Shown here in pieces: positions 24,063 through 30,943 of a DNA stretch of 38,632 nt. The position numbers and the translations under genes were made by a program. Every line of letters begins with the position of its first letter. Positions within the stretch are counted from its first letter, which is position 1. Origin of the DNA: a virus; the IMG/VR virus record IMGVR_UViG_3300009157_000008, positions 1 to 38,632 of that record; one strand, given 5' to 3'. The notes under the pieces are model-generated. The model saw only the letters and a program-made list of their open reading frames with translations. It was not told the DNA's origin and made no database searches.

Positions 24063-26339
24063 TTATAAACTTTGCTTATGCGTCAAAATCTTAACCAAGT
24101 TATCAGCGTGTGCTATTGCCTGATCGCTATTTGTCCTTTCTGTTTCGGCTATGTATCTAAGTTTTTGCTCCTCTATGTTGCCCGCTAGTTCCATTTGGGC
24201 TATTTCTAATTTTATTCGCTCTATTTCAATCTTTGCTTCAGCTTCTTGTTGTTTGATAATGAGCTCTTGCTTTTTAATCTCAATTTGTTGTTTTTTGTAT
24301 TGGATATCCGCTTCTAGTGCTTGTTCTTCAGGTGAAGGTTGGCTTTGACCGTTTTCTTGCGGCATCTTGCCGGTCTTGCCTGCTTCAATGATAGCAGGCG
24401 GTACGATGGTTTTAAGGCGATTTTTAATTTCAATCGTATTAACCAGGGGTAAGTTTTCGGCATAAAGGTCTGCAAATAGGTTAAGCAATTGTGGGTTAGC
24501 CTGTAAGACCATATTGAGCGATTCAAGCGCCTGTGCTTTTTGTCCTTCATAACTTGGGCCTGCTTGTAGGCGCACCTCAAAGCTACCCTTGCGGATATCG
24601 TTCTTAATGCGTGCCGCATAGTCATCCATCTGTTGGTTGATGGTGATATTTTTACGTCCTTCGTCCGGTGTCATAAGGTTGATTACCCGCTCGGTATCAT
24701 AAACGCGTGGCACCATTTGATTTACTATTCGCCCGCCTGCGGAAATGGCACGATTGACGCTATTAAAGGCCACGTAGGTAGAGTAACTGCCCTGGCGTGT
24801 TCTGGCATCAATTGCCGCACCGCTAATCTCGTTACCTTGTTGTCCCAATTGGGTGGGGTATAGACCTGTTGAGGTATAAAGATCTTGTATAGCTCTCTCG
24901 TATTGTTGGCTAAGGGATACGGATAGTTCCGGAGGTCGTAGCTGTTCAGGCTTGGCCCCTGAAGGTGATTCGTCATAGATGAGTGCTCCTTGGACGGTGT
25001 AGGGATCTCTCCACGTACGTTCTGTATCTGAACCCTGTACGTTCTTTTTACTTGCAATAAATTGGTCATAGCGGCTAATCTTTAATATAAATGCTGATTG
25101 TGTGCCTAAATAGTTAATATAGCGTTGAGCATCTACCGCATCAATAATAAACGGTCTACATATTTGTTTACCGTCTTTATCGTAATAGCTGTTTTGATCC
25201 ATAAATACCAAAGGCAAGTCTTCACAGGGACATTCTGATTTATCTAGCTCATAATCACCTGCAATTTCATAATGCATAATTTTAGAGCGACGTATTTCTC
25301 GTTTGCCTTCTATACGTACAGCCTCATTGTCATCGTAGAGGGTAATAAATTCATCGTTAACTTGTGACAATTCGGGCCAAGCTTTGGGCTCCATACCGAT
25401 TGGCGCTTGTTGAGGATGGCCCATCATTGGTGGTTGCAGGGGAGGTGGTGTCTCCATATCCATAGGATGGCGCCCCATTTCAAGGCCTGAGTATTCGCCC
25501 ATCATCATTTGTTGTTCTAAAAGACGTGCAGTGGTTTCGCGTGATTTTTTGATGAGCTCGTCCATTTCCTCTTGATTTAATGTCTTGCCGTTGGATAGTT
25601 TGTAGAGCATATCTTTTACAAACTTACGTTTGTAGAAGTGATTAATGGTAATTCCTTCATCATCAGCCCACGAAAAACTATCATTTTTTAGGGCGGGATC
25701 TGTAGCTAATGCTATTTCTTCTTTGCTTGCTGAAACGCCCACATCGTTTAGGATTTTTTCTTCGATATCTTTGCCGTAGACTTCACGAAACTTAGGGCGT
25801 GTCATTCGGGCTACATAGCCGCAGACCATGCCGTCGGTTTTATCGACCCGATCGGCACCCAAATCCCAATACGAGCGGCTTGCGTCTTTGAAGTGGCGCG
25901 GAATCATATCCTGGTCAAACGAGCGCGAACTAGCGTAATCGGTATCCCATAGGAAGGCACCGAAGCCGCCGACAAACGATTGAAAGGCTGCTACTTGATA
26001 AACGGTCTTGGCGTCTTCGCCTAGCATAATGTCTTTTACAACCATAGAGCGTAAACTTGCAGTTTCTTCATCACAATTTGATAATGGAACTACCTCTAAT
26101 TGTGGTGTATTTTGTTGTTGTTCTCCTAATAGCGAATTGACAAGCGTTGCTAGCTTATTAAATTGAAGAGGCACCTTTTTATATTTTTTAAGCATATCCT
26201 CTTCATCTTCTGTCCATTGTCGACCTAAAACAAAGCCCATCATCTTATGATATTGGTCAATATTATATTTGAAATATTGACGCCATTTTTCACACGCAAT
26301 ACGTGCTTCACGCGCTAACTTCTCAGCCTTACTAGCCAT
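24063..26339 (-). CDS. Portal protein, P22 gp1-like
   Basis: The 758-aa protein forms the DNA entry ring (a dodecamer in P22, 725 aa). Typical features include KYNIDQYHKMMGFVLGRQW near the start, VPLQFNKLATLVNSLLGEQ, and STGLYPTQLGQQGNEISG in the clip and wing region. A long C-terminal Gln/Glu coiled coil at about 640-735 would form the barrel. It lies directly after terL. AAAGGA precedes the ATG. Confidence 0.92.
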   Translation of the reverse strand: MASKAEKLAREARIACEKWRQYFKYNIDQYHKMMGFVLGRQWTEDEEDMLKKYKKVPLQFNKLATLVNSLLGEQQQNTPQLEVVPLSNCDEETASLRSMVVKDIMLGEDAKTVYQVAAFQSFVGGFGAFLWDTDYASSRSFDQDMIPRHFKDASRSYWDLGADRVDKTDGMVCGYVARMTRPKFREVYGKDIEEKILNDVGVSASKEEIALATDPALKNDSFSWADDEGITINHFYKRKFVKDMLYKLSNGKTLNQEEMDELIKKSRETTARLLEQQMMMGEYSGLEMGRHPMDMETPPPLQPPMMGHPQQAPIGMEPKAWPELSQVNDEFITLYDDNEAVRIEGKREIRRSKIMHYEIAGDYELDKSECPCEDLPLVFMDQNSYYDKDGKQICRPFIIDAVDAQRYINYLGTQSAFILKISRYDQFIASKKNVQGSDTERTWRDPYTVQGALIYDESPSGAKPEQLRPPELSVSLSQQYERAIQDLYTSTGLYPTQLGQQGNEISGAAIDARTRQGSYSTYVAFNSVNRAISAGGRIVNQMVPRVYDTERVINLMTPDEGRKNITINQQMDDYAARIKNDIRKGSFEVRLQAGPSYEGQKAQALESLNMVLQANPQLLNLFADLYAENLPLVNTIEIKNRLKTIVPPAIIEAGKTGKMPQENGQSQPSPEEQALEADIQYKKQQIEIKKQELIIKQQEAEAKIEIERIKLEIAQMELAGNIEEQKLRYIAETERTNSDQAIAHADNLVKILTHKQSL

Positions 26340-26369
26340 TTTTATCGTCCTTTTATTAACCTAATCCTT

Positions 26370-27899
26370 TTAAGTAAACATGCCAGCGCTCTTTTCGGGT
26401 AAATAATGCGGTCTATAGCCACCCGATGTAACATAATCTCCTACATAAAACGTTAAAGCTAAAGCATCAGCGGTATCGGGTGATTTCATTCCGCGTTTGC
26501 GTAATTCGTCCTTTGATTCAATTTGCAGTCGTCCTGAGCTGTCAAATTTATAACCAAGGCTTGTTAAATCACCCAAAAGTTCATCGCTATCGGGAATTTG
26601 TACCGGCATTTCTTGTGATAGCCATTCACGCGTGTCATGCCACAATTCGGCTCTTAAATTTTTAAATTTATCTTTATCGTTAGCACTTCTTGCAACATTT
26701 ACCCCTTCAACACATTCATAACCTAATTCAAGTAAGCGATCAACAATACCCGCTCCAATTCCTATACAATCAATACAAACTTTGTTCGGACGTTCGATGT
26801 CAATAATACGCCTAATAGTTCCCACAATCTCCATGGTGTTTAGATTAAAATGCGTCTCCAATTTAAAGGCAAGACGCCCTTTTCGTCGAATAATGGCGGT
26901 GCGATCATGGTCGCTTAAGGCCGGATCAACTCCTATAACCAAAGGAGATTCGCTATCAACCGCATTCTTTCTCGCCCTATTGACAGGGCCGGCCTTAATA
27001 AACCTATTCGCCACCGGATTACGAAATGCATCAAGGGCTGTCATTGGGTATTCTACATTAAATAATTCACAGGCCGATTCATAGTCGTTACTAAAGTCTA
27101 GTAACTTACGGCGCCGCCAATACAAATGCTCTAACGTTAACCCGTCGCTAAGGTGTGCTTCAAATAGTTCTTGTTCCTCATCGGTTAAGCTTACCGTTTC
27201 CCCGTCACGTAAAGATGAGGTGTATTCCGGCTGCCAATACCACGGGATAAATATAGCCTGAAAATCAGACTGACCGGTAATCGCTGCCATCCACATATTG
27301 TAAAAGTAATTACCTATCCCGTTAGCCGTAGACTCTAAAATAATTTCAGTCCCAGGCTCATTGGATACGGCTTGCAATATTCCCTTGGCATGCTCTTCGG
27401 CGTTAGGCCAATAAGCAACCTCTGAGCCATGGAATATTTGAATGGTTTGTGAACGACCTACCGACTTATTACCAGCGGTACCTACACCATATCCTGAATT
27501 AAGTGTACGGAAATTTAACTCTTTAGCGCTTGAGGTATCGGGTTTAGGCAGCAATCCTTCGGGTAATTCGTCGTTAAAGCGCTTAGTCATATCAAACAAA
27601 TTTTTAGACGCTTCAGCTTCATGAGTTAGAATAAACGCTTTTTTTCCTTTCCTAGTACTAACAATATGAAAATCACGCGCTTGTACATAAGTTGAGCATC
27701 CTTGTTGTCTCCCCTTAAGCACCAAAGCTCTCACCCAAGACATTTTCTTTTTTTGTTTTTCTAAGCGCTCATGTAAATAGGTTTGGGCACGATTAAATAT
27801 AAAAGGCTCAATATTTCCTGACTTGGTGCGTATTTTTAAAAAGTTCTTAGCAAATAAGGGCAGACTGGTAAATATTTTTATTAATCGTTTCTCGTCCAT
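26370..27899 (-). CDS. terL: Terminase large subunit
   Basis: The 509-aa protein is the ATP-driven packaging motor and nuclease. The adenine motif is FNRAQ near 35-39. The Walker A is of the variant phage type GRQQGCST (63-70), followed by KKAFILTHE. The C-terminal RNase H-like nuclease shows VIGVDPALSDHDRTA near 321, an Asp in KVCIDCIG, and PDTADAL near 485. Its 5' end overlaps the small zinc gene by 19 bases. Confidence 0.95.
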   Translation of the reverse strand: MDEKRLIKIFTSLPLFAKNFLKIRTKSGNIEPFIFNRAQTYLHERLEKQKKKMSWVRALVLKGRQQGCSTYVQARDFHIVSTRKGKKAFILTHEAEASKNLFDMTKRFNDELPEGLLPKPDTSSAKELNFRTLNSGYGVGTAGNKSVGRSQTIQIFHGSEVAYWPNAEEHAKGILQAVSNEPGTEIILESTANGIGNYFYNMWMAAITGQSDFQAIFIPWYWQPEYTSSLRDGETVSLTDEEQELFEAHLSDGLTLEHLYWRRRKLLDFSNDYESACELFNVEYPMTALDAFRNPVANRFIKAGPVNRARKNAVDSESPLVIGVDPALSDHDRTAIIRRKGRLAFKLETHFNLNTMEIVGTIRRIIDIERPNKVCIDCIGIGAGIVDRLLELGYECVEGVNVARSANDKDKFKNLRAELWHDTREWLSQEMPVQIPDSDELLGDLTSLGYKFDSSGRLQIESKDELRKRGMKSPDTADALALTFYVGDYVTSGGYRPHYLPEKSAGMFT

Positions 27900-28060
27900 A
27901 AATGTCTTTTATATCGCTTAATCTTCTGGCAATAAATACATTGTACTCCATAGGCTTCACCCTTAGGCTTAAACATGTCAATCAAATAAACATGTCCTTT
28001 CAATTCACATTGAATACGTATTTTAATCCTATTAAATAATCTAAATATATATTGCATCAT
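27881..28060 (-). CDS. Small zinc-binding protein (C-LKGH ... CxxC type)
   Basis: This 59-aa protein lies between the DnaB-N-like gene and terL and overlaps the start of terL by 19 bases. It has CELKGH at about 18-23 and CIYCQK at about 41-46, a C-x4-H ... C-x2-C zinc knuckle. A second protein of this type is encoded at 29826. Start ATG 28060 follows a GGAG about 11 bases away; ATG 28057 is also possible. Confidence 0.75.
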   Translation of the reverse strand: MMQYIFRLFNRIKIRIQCELKGHVYLIDMFKPKGEAYGVQCIYCQKIKRYKRHLWTRND

Positions 28061-28065
28061 GCAAA

Positions 28066-28446
28066 TTAAAGCTCCATAGATAATTCTTTAGATAATTCTT
28101 TAAGCTTACGATATACCGATTTTTCACGAATAATGTCCTGATAAGATATAAAATTATTCGTGCTTTTAACATTTTCAAGCAAGCCAATCAGATATTTGCG
28201 CACATTATGCTTATCTTGGATAAATTCAACGGAAAGCTCATCAATTAGTTTATTTACTGGAAAATTATCAGGATTTCTTGCAAACCAGCGCAGCTTGTTA
28301 AAAATATTGCAATGGATTGCGTAAAAAAAATCATCTTCATCAAGCTCAACTAAATCCCATAAATTAGAATCTAATAACAAAGAGCCTAAATAGATTTGTT
28401 CAACAGCAAGAATAGCCCCACCTTGTATTTCCGGAATAATGCTCAT
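28066..28446 (-). CDS. Stand-alone DnaB helicase N-terminal domain
   Basis: The 126-aa protein matches the N-terminal domain of replicative DnaB helicases. It has the family signature AVEQIYLGSLLLDSNLW, then DDFFYAIHCNIFNKL, and ends YQDIIREKSVYRKLKEL. There is no RecA-like ATPase domain here or downstream. In DnaB this domain forms the trimer-of-dimers collar and binds DnaG primase. As a separate protein it could bind host DnaB or DnaG. AAGGATGCGCT precedes the ATG. It sits between terS and terL, an odd place for a replication protein. Confidence 0.85.
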   Translation of the reverse strand: MSIIPEIQGGAILAVEQIYLGSLLLDSNLWDLVELDEDDFFYAIHCNIFNKLRWFARNPDNFPVNKLIDELSVEFIQDKHNVRKYLIGLLENVKSTNNFISYQDIIREKSVYRKLKELSKELSMEL

Positions 28447-28461
28447 AGCGCATCCTTGTCA

Positions 28462-28812
28462 TTAATTATCTACCAGTTTGTCTATTATCTTTTCTGCAAG
28501 GCTATTAAAATTCTTATCATCATTTTCCTTCTCGCGCCATCTAGCGCGTGTTTTTAGCCAAAAAATCATAGCCGATAAGTCATCACCTTCAGTGGCTTTC
28601 TTAAACAACTTAGCTGCTACCTTGGCATTGGCGCGTATCACAGAATTATCTAATTCATCCCGATAGTATTTCAACAATGTATTAACATGAATATCTAGAT
28701 AATTAGCTATATCCTCTTGAGTATTGCCAAAACTTGTAAGAGCACAAACCTCAGCACGTGTCCATTCCGTAGGTTCATGTGGTTTTGATATGCCTGATTT
28801 AGGTGTGGCCAT
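28462..28812 (-). CDS. terS: Terminase small subunit
   Basis: This 116-aa protein has an N-terminal helix-turn-helix (NTQEDIANYLDIHVNTLLKY) and an oligomerising C-terminal part with AKLFKKATEGDDLSAMIFWL and KTRARWRE. It resembles the HTH-type small terminase of many phages and should recognise the packaging site. First gene of the late operon. AGAGAGGC precedes the ATG. Confidence 0.88.
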   Translation of the reverse strand: MATPKSGISKPHEPTEWTRAEVCALTSFGNTQEDIANYLDIHVNTLLKYYRDELDNSVIRANAKVAAKLFKKATEGDDLSAMIFWLKTRARWREKENDDKNFNSLAEKIIDKLVDN

Positions 28813-28849
28813 AGAAAGCCTCTCTTACCACTTTATTTTTGAAATAATT

Positions 28850-28879
28850 ATCATACCATAAAGTATATAATTTGCTCAA
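28850..28879 (-). promoter_or_regulatory. Extended -10 promoter for the late (terminase) operon
   Basis: Read leftward, TTGAGC (28879-28874) and TATGAT (28855-28850) are 18 bases apart. TGG directly precedes the -10 (extended -10, TGn). Predicted initiation is about 30 bases before the terS ATG. It lies between the upstream terminator and terS. Confidence 0.65.
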
Positions 28880-28896
28880 TTTAGACTTCAAAAATA

Positions 28897-28934
28897 GTAC
28901 GGAAATCAACCTCATGTGTGATCAAATTCCGTAC
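28897..28934 (-). terminator. Terminator-like hairpin upstream of terS
   Basis: The arms GTACGGAA and TTCCGTAC are perfect complements with a 22-base loop. On the leftward transcript the hairpin is followed by TATTTTTG. It lies about 33 bases after the stop of the 28967 gene, so it can end early leftward transcription just before the late promoter. The long loop lowers confidence. Confidence 0.6.
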
Positions 28935-28966
28935 ATATAGACTTTTATAGTTTCTAAGAGCATTCA

Positions 28967-29155
28967 CTAAGGCCCGGCCTGAACGTTTCTCTTTTCGCCT
29001 TCCATACCTTGACCAGCAGGGCCCGGCTCACAATAATTAGGTTGCATTTTGTTTTGTTGTTCGACGCGACGACCATGGGAGCTTGAAACTCCATTGTAAT
29101 GCGTGTTGCCCTCAAACGTATCTTCAGACGTATAGTCTTTGCAATAACTGTCCAT
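28967..29155 (-). CDS. Small hydrophilic protein, unknown
   Basis: This 62-aa protein is rich in Gly, Glu and Asn (HYNGVSSSHGRR, PGPAGQGMEG) and appears disordered. ATG 29155 has GGAG 7 bases upstream; ATG 29167 overlaps that site. It is divergent from the 29411 gene and is followed by a hairpin terminator. No family is recognised. Confidence 0.6.
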   Translation of the reverse strand: MDSYCKDYTSEDTFEGNTHYNGVSSSHGRRVEQQNKMQPNYCEPGPAGQGMEGEKRNVQAGP

Positions 29156-29352
29156 AGTAAACTCCATTTAATCGATTAATTGAAGATGACGAAATCGCCA
29201 TTTTCAAACAATAACATAAAGATTTGTTATTCACAAAAACAGTGGATAAATTTGTAGAAAAAACCAAATAACCGATAACCAATCTACTTTTTAACACCAT
29301 AAAGAAATTTCTTCACATAGTATAATTTTTTATCATTATTTATTCCAAGTTG

Positions 29353-29381
29353 TTGACATATATTACAAGTAGTTGTAACAT
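29353..29381 (+). promoter_or_regulatory. Sigma70-like promoter with overlapping palindromic operator
   Basis: TTGACA (29353-29358), 17-bp spacer, TAACAT (29376-29381). The perfect inverted repeat TTACAA-GTAG-TTGTAA (29363-29378) fills the spacer and enters the -10. A dimeric repressor bound there would block polymerase. It drives the rightward small-gene operon starting at 29411. Confidence 0.8.
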
Positions 29382-29410
29382 AAATAATTAAACCATTGAA
29401 GGAAGAAAAG

Positions 29411-29635
29411 ATGAGTACAATAAATGAGCTAACACTTTATGAATTAGGTGGCGAGGACTTTGATGTTTGGTTATCGCCTAACAAGCAATTCGGTTTTGAT
29501 TTGGAATTAGAGCGTGAGGATGGCGCAATTTTTGAAGAGAAAGGATTACATTTTTATGTAGTTGAAAGTTTAGCTGATTTTTGCAGGAGATATTTACATG
29601 CTTATGAACGAGTTACTAAGGAGATTTCTTTATGA
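29411..29635 (+). CDS. Small acidic early protein
   Basis: This 74-aa protein has no recognised domain (ELGGEDFDVWLSPNKQFGFD). ATG 29411 has GGAAG 6 bases upstream. It is the first gene after a strong, operator-bearing promoter and is coupled to the next gene by ATGA. Small acidic early proteins often act on host enzymes, but nothing here shows a target. Confidence 0.75.
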   Translation: MSTINELTLYELGGEDFDVWLSPNKQFGFDLELEREDGAIFEEKGLHFYVVESLADFCRRYLHAYERVTKEISL

Positions 29636-29829
29636 TTGAAAAATATAGTTTTTATGAATATGAGGTATTGCCTTCTAAGCAATATTGGGTATACGTTATT
29701 TACCATCCGGATTACAACCCCTGTTTACAGAGTGTAATAAGGGAATCGGATGAATGGTATGACACGGAGCAAGAAGCGCGATTTGCAGCAATTGGGCATA
29801 TTGGTTTATTAGAAAATGGAGAAGGATGA
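29632..29829 (+). CDS. Small conserved-type early phage protein
   Basis: This 65-aa protein has WYDTEQEARFAAIGHIGLLENG at its end (key residues: W-Y-D then EAR-AAIGHI). I recall this pattern from small phage proteins of unknown role. The start overlaps the previous stop (ATGA) and the stop overlaps the next start. Confidence 0.75.
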   Translation: MIEKYSFYEYEVLPSKQYWVYVIYHPDYNPCLQSVIRESDEWYDTEQEARFAAIGHIGLLENGEG

Positions 29830-29978
29830 TGATTAAGAAAATACGGTGTTTTTTAAAAGGGCATAGGTTTTTAATGCAATACAATTTTAAAACGCATTAT
29901 TATACCTGTCATCCGCAGGATAGGTGTGCGCATTGTAATAAGCAAAGAGGAATGGAAGGCTTTATTGCAAGTATTTAA
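29826..29978 (+). CDS. Small zinc-binding protein (C-LKGH ... CxxC type), second copy
   Basis: This 50-aa protein has CFLKGHRF at about 8-15 and CAHCNK at about 34-39. The same C-x4-H ... C-x2-C layout occurs in the protein encoded at 27881. Its start overlaps the previous stop by 4 bases and its end overlaps the next small frame. Probably a structural zinc knuckle; function unknown. Confidence 0.7.
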   Translation: MMIKKIRCFLKGHRFLMQYNFKTHYYTCHPQDRCAHCNKQRGMEGFIASI

Positions 29979-30093
29979 AGCAATAGTCGTAATGGGAATG
30001 ATAGTTATATTAAATAACTACATTTCCATTTCCTGGTGGGAGTTGAGAATAATTTCATTGAGTATTATGGAAATTTGGGGTAACCATGGATAA
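29965..30093 (+). CDS. Possible small membrane protein, TTG start
   Basis: This 42-aa frame has a hydrophobic segment (AIVVMGMIVILNNYISISWW). The proposed TTG 29965 has GGAAGG 5 bases upstream; ATG at about 29992 is an alternative. It bridges two coupled genes, overlapping both. This is coding evidence by arrangement only. Confidence 0.45.
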   Translation: MQVFKAIVVMGMIVILNNYISISWWELRIISLSIMEIWGNHG

Positions 30094-30274
30094 AGAAAAT
30101 TATCAATTTATGACATCATTTTTGTTAGGAATAATGTATGGTGGCATAATGAATATTGTTGAGAGTGATGCAGATTTAAAATCACGTCTTATAGCTCTTG
30201 AGGAATTAGCATTATCTTTTAGAGGAGAAATAGAAAAACTATATTATCCTACTTTACCACCTGAACGTCAGTAG
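30086..30274 (+). CDS. Small early protein with a hydrophobic N-terminal segment
   Basis: This 62-aa protein has a moderately hydrophobic start (FMTSFLLGIMYGGIMNIV) and an acidic helical end. GGGGT precedes the ATG. It ends convergent with the cold-shock gene, with 26 bases of 3' overlap. No family is recognised. Confidence 0.65.
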   Translation: MDKENYQFMTSFLLGIMYGGIMNIVESDADLKSRLIALEELALSFRGEIEKLYYPTLPPERQ

Positions 30275-30449
30275 CAATGAGCCCTTTTGGAGAGGTTGAG
30301 GGATTAAATTTAACTGATGTTCCATTTTTCAAAGTTTTAAATCCTTCAGCCTTAATTTCTTTATAGTGCACAAAATAATCTTTGCCATTAGAAGTAATAA
30401 ATCCATATCCTTTGCTATCATGAAAGTATTTTACTGTCCCAGTAATCAT
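30249..30449 (-). CDS. Cold-shock domain protein (CspA-like)
   Basis: The 66-aa protein is a full OB-fold cold-shock domain. RNP1 is KGYGFI (13-18) and RNP2 is YFVHY (25-29), preceded by GTVKYF. It should bind single-stranded RNA or DNA and melt RNA structure. It could help translation of phage mRNA or antitermination. Length is normal for the family. A 12-bp palindrome (30487-30498) lies upstream. CspA-type genes are rare in phages this small. Confidence 0.95.
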   Translation of the reverse strand: MITGTVKYFHDSKGYGFITSNGKDYFVHYKEIKAEGFKTLKNGTSVKFNPSTSPKGLIATDVQVVK

Positions 30450-30528
30450 TTTTGTTGCATCCTGCGCGTTAAATTAAGTCACTATGATGAGATCTCATTA
30501 CAACATATACCTACCTAGCTGGTATTAA

Positions 30529-30774
30529 TTAAAATCCCTTATAAAGCTCTGTATTGCCGTTTGCGTAATCTGGCATTTTGTATTGTTTCCATACTTTAAC
30601 ATGCTCAAGAAGACAATCGATAGGAATTAAGCCGTTTAACATATCTTGTTTGTCTTCTTTGCTCAAGAGGCGTGTGCTAATCAACTCCGGTTTCACGCAC
30701 AGCATCTTTGCCACTATTTTCAACAATTCTTTGCACTGCTCGACCGATAGCGGTATCGGTTGGGATTCGTCCAT
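30529..30774 (-). CDS. Early protein, unknown (overlaps upstream gene in another frame)
   Basis: This 81-aa protein is helical (KPELISTRLLSKEDKQDMLN...DCLLEHVKVWKQYKMPDYA). AGGA stands about 10 bases before ATG 30774. Its first 98 bases also encode the end of the 30889 gene in a different frame. Both frames look protein-like. The possibility that they are one gene split by an indel is not excluded. Confidence 0.65.
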   Translation of the reverse strand: MDESQPIPLSVEQCKELLKIVAKMLCVKPELISTRLLSKEDKQDMLNGLIPIDCLLEHVKVWKQYKMPDYANGNTELYKGF

Positions 30775-30889
30775 ATTCTGATAATCCTAGTAATTTCCGT
30801 ATTACAGGCATGTTTTCTGCCATTCCCTTTAAGTGCGCATACTGCGGCAATATCCCTGATTTCGACGGATAATCCTTATCCTTGTCCAT
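30677..30889 (-). CDS. Early protein, unknown
   Basis: This 70-aa protein reads DYPSKSGILPQYAHLKGMAE, then PVIRKLLGLSEYGRIP. ATG 30889 has GGAG 7 bases upstream, better than ATG 30910. It is encoded right after the initiator gene and overlaps the next gene by 98 bases. No domain recognised. Confidence 0.65.
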   Translation of the reverse strand: MDKDKDYPSKSGILPQYAHLKGMAENMPVIRKLLGLSEYGRIPTDTAIGRAVQRIVENSGKDAVRETGVD

Positions 30890-30943
30890 GTATTTCTCCG
30901 TAAATACCATTTCCCAGATTTGAGAAATGCATAACCACGCGGG

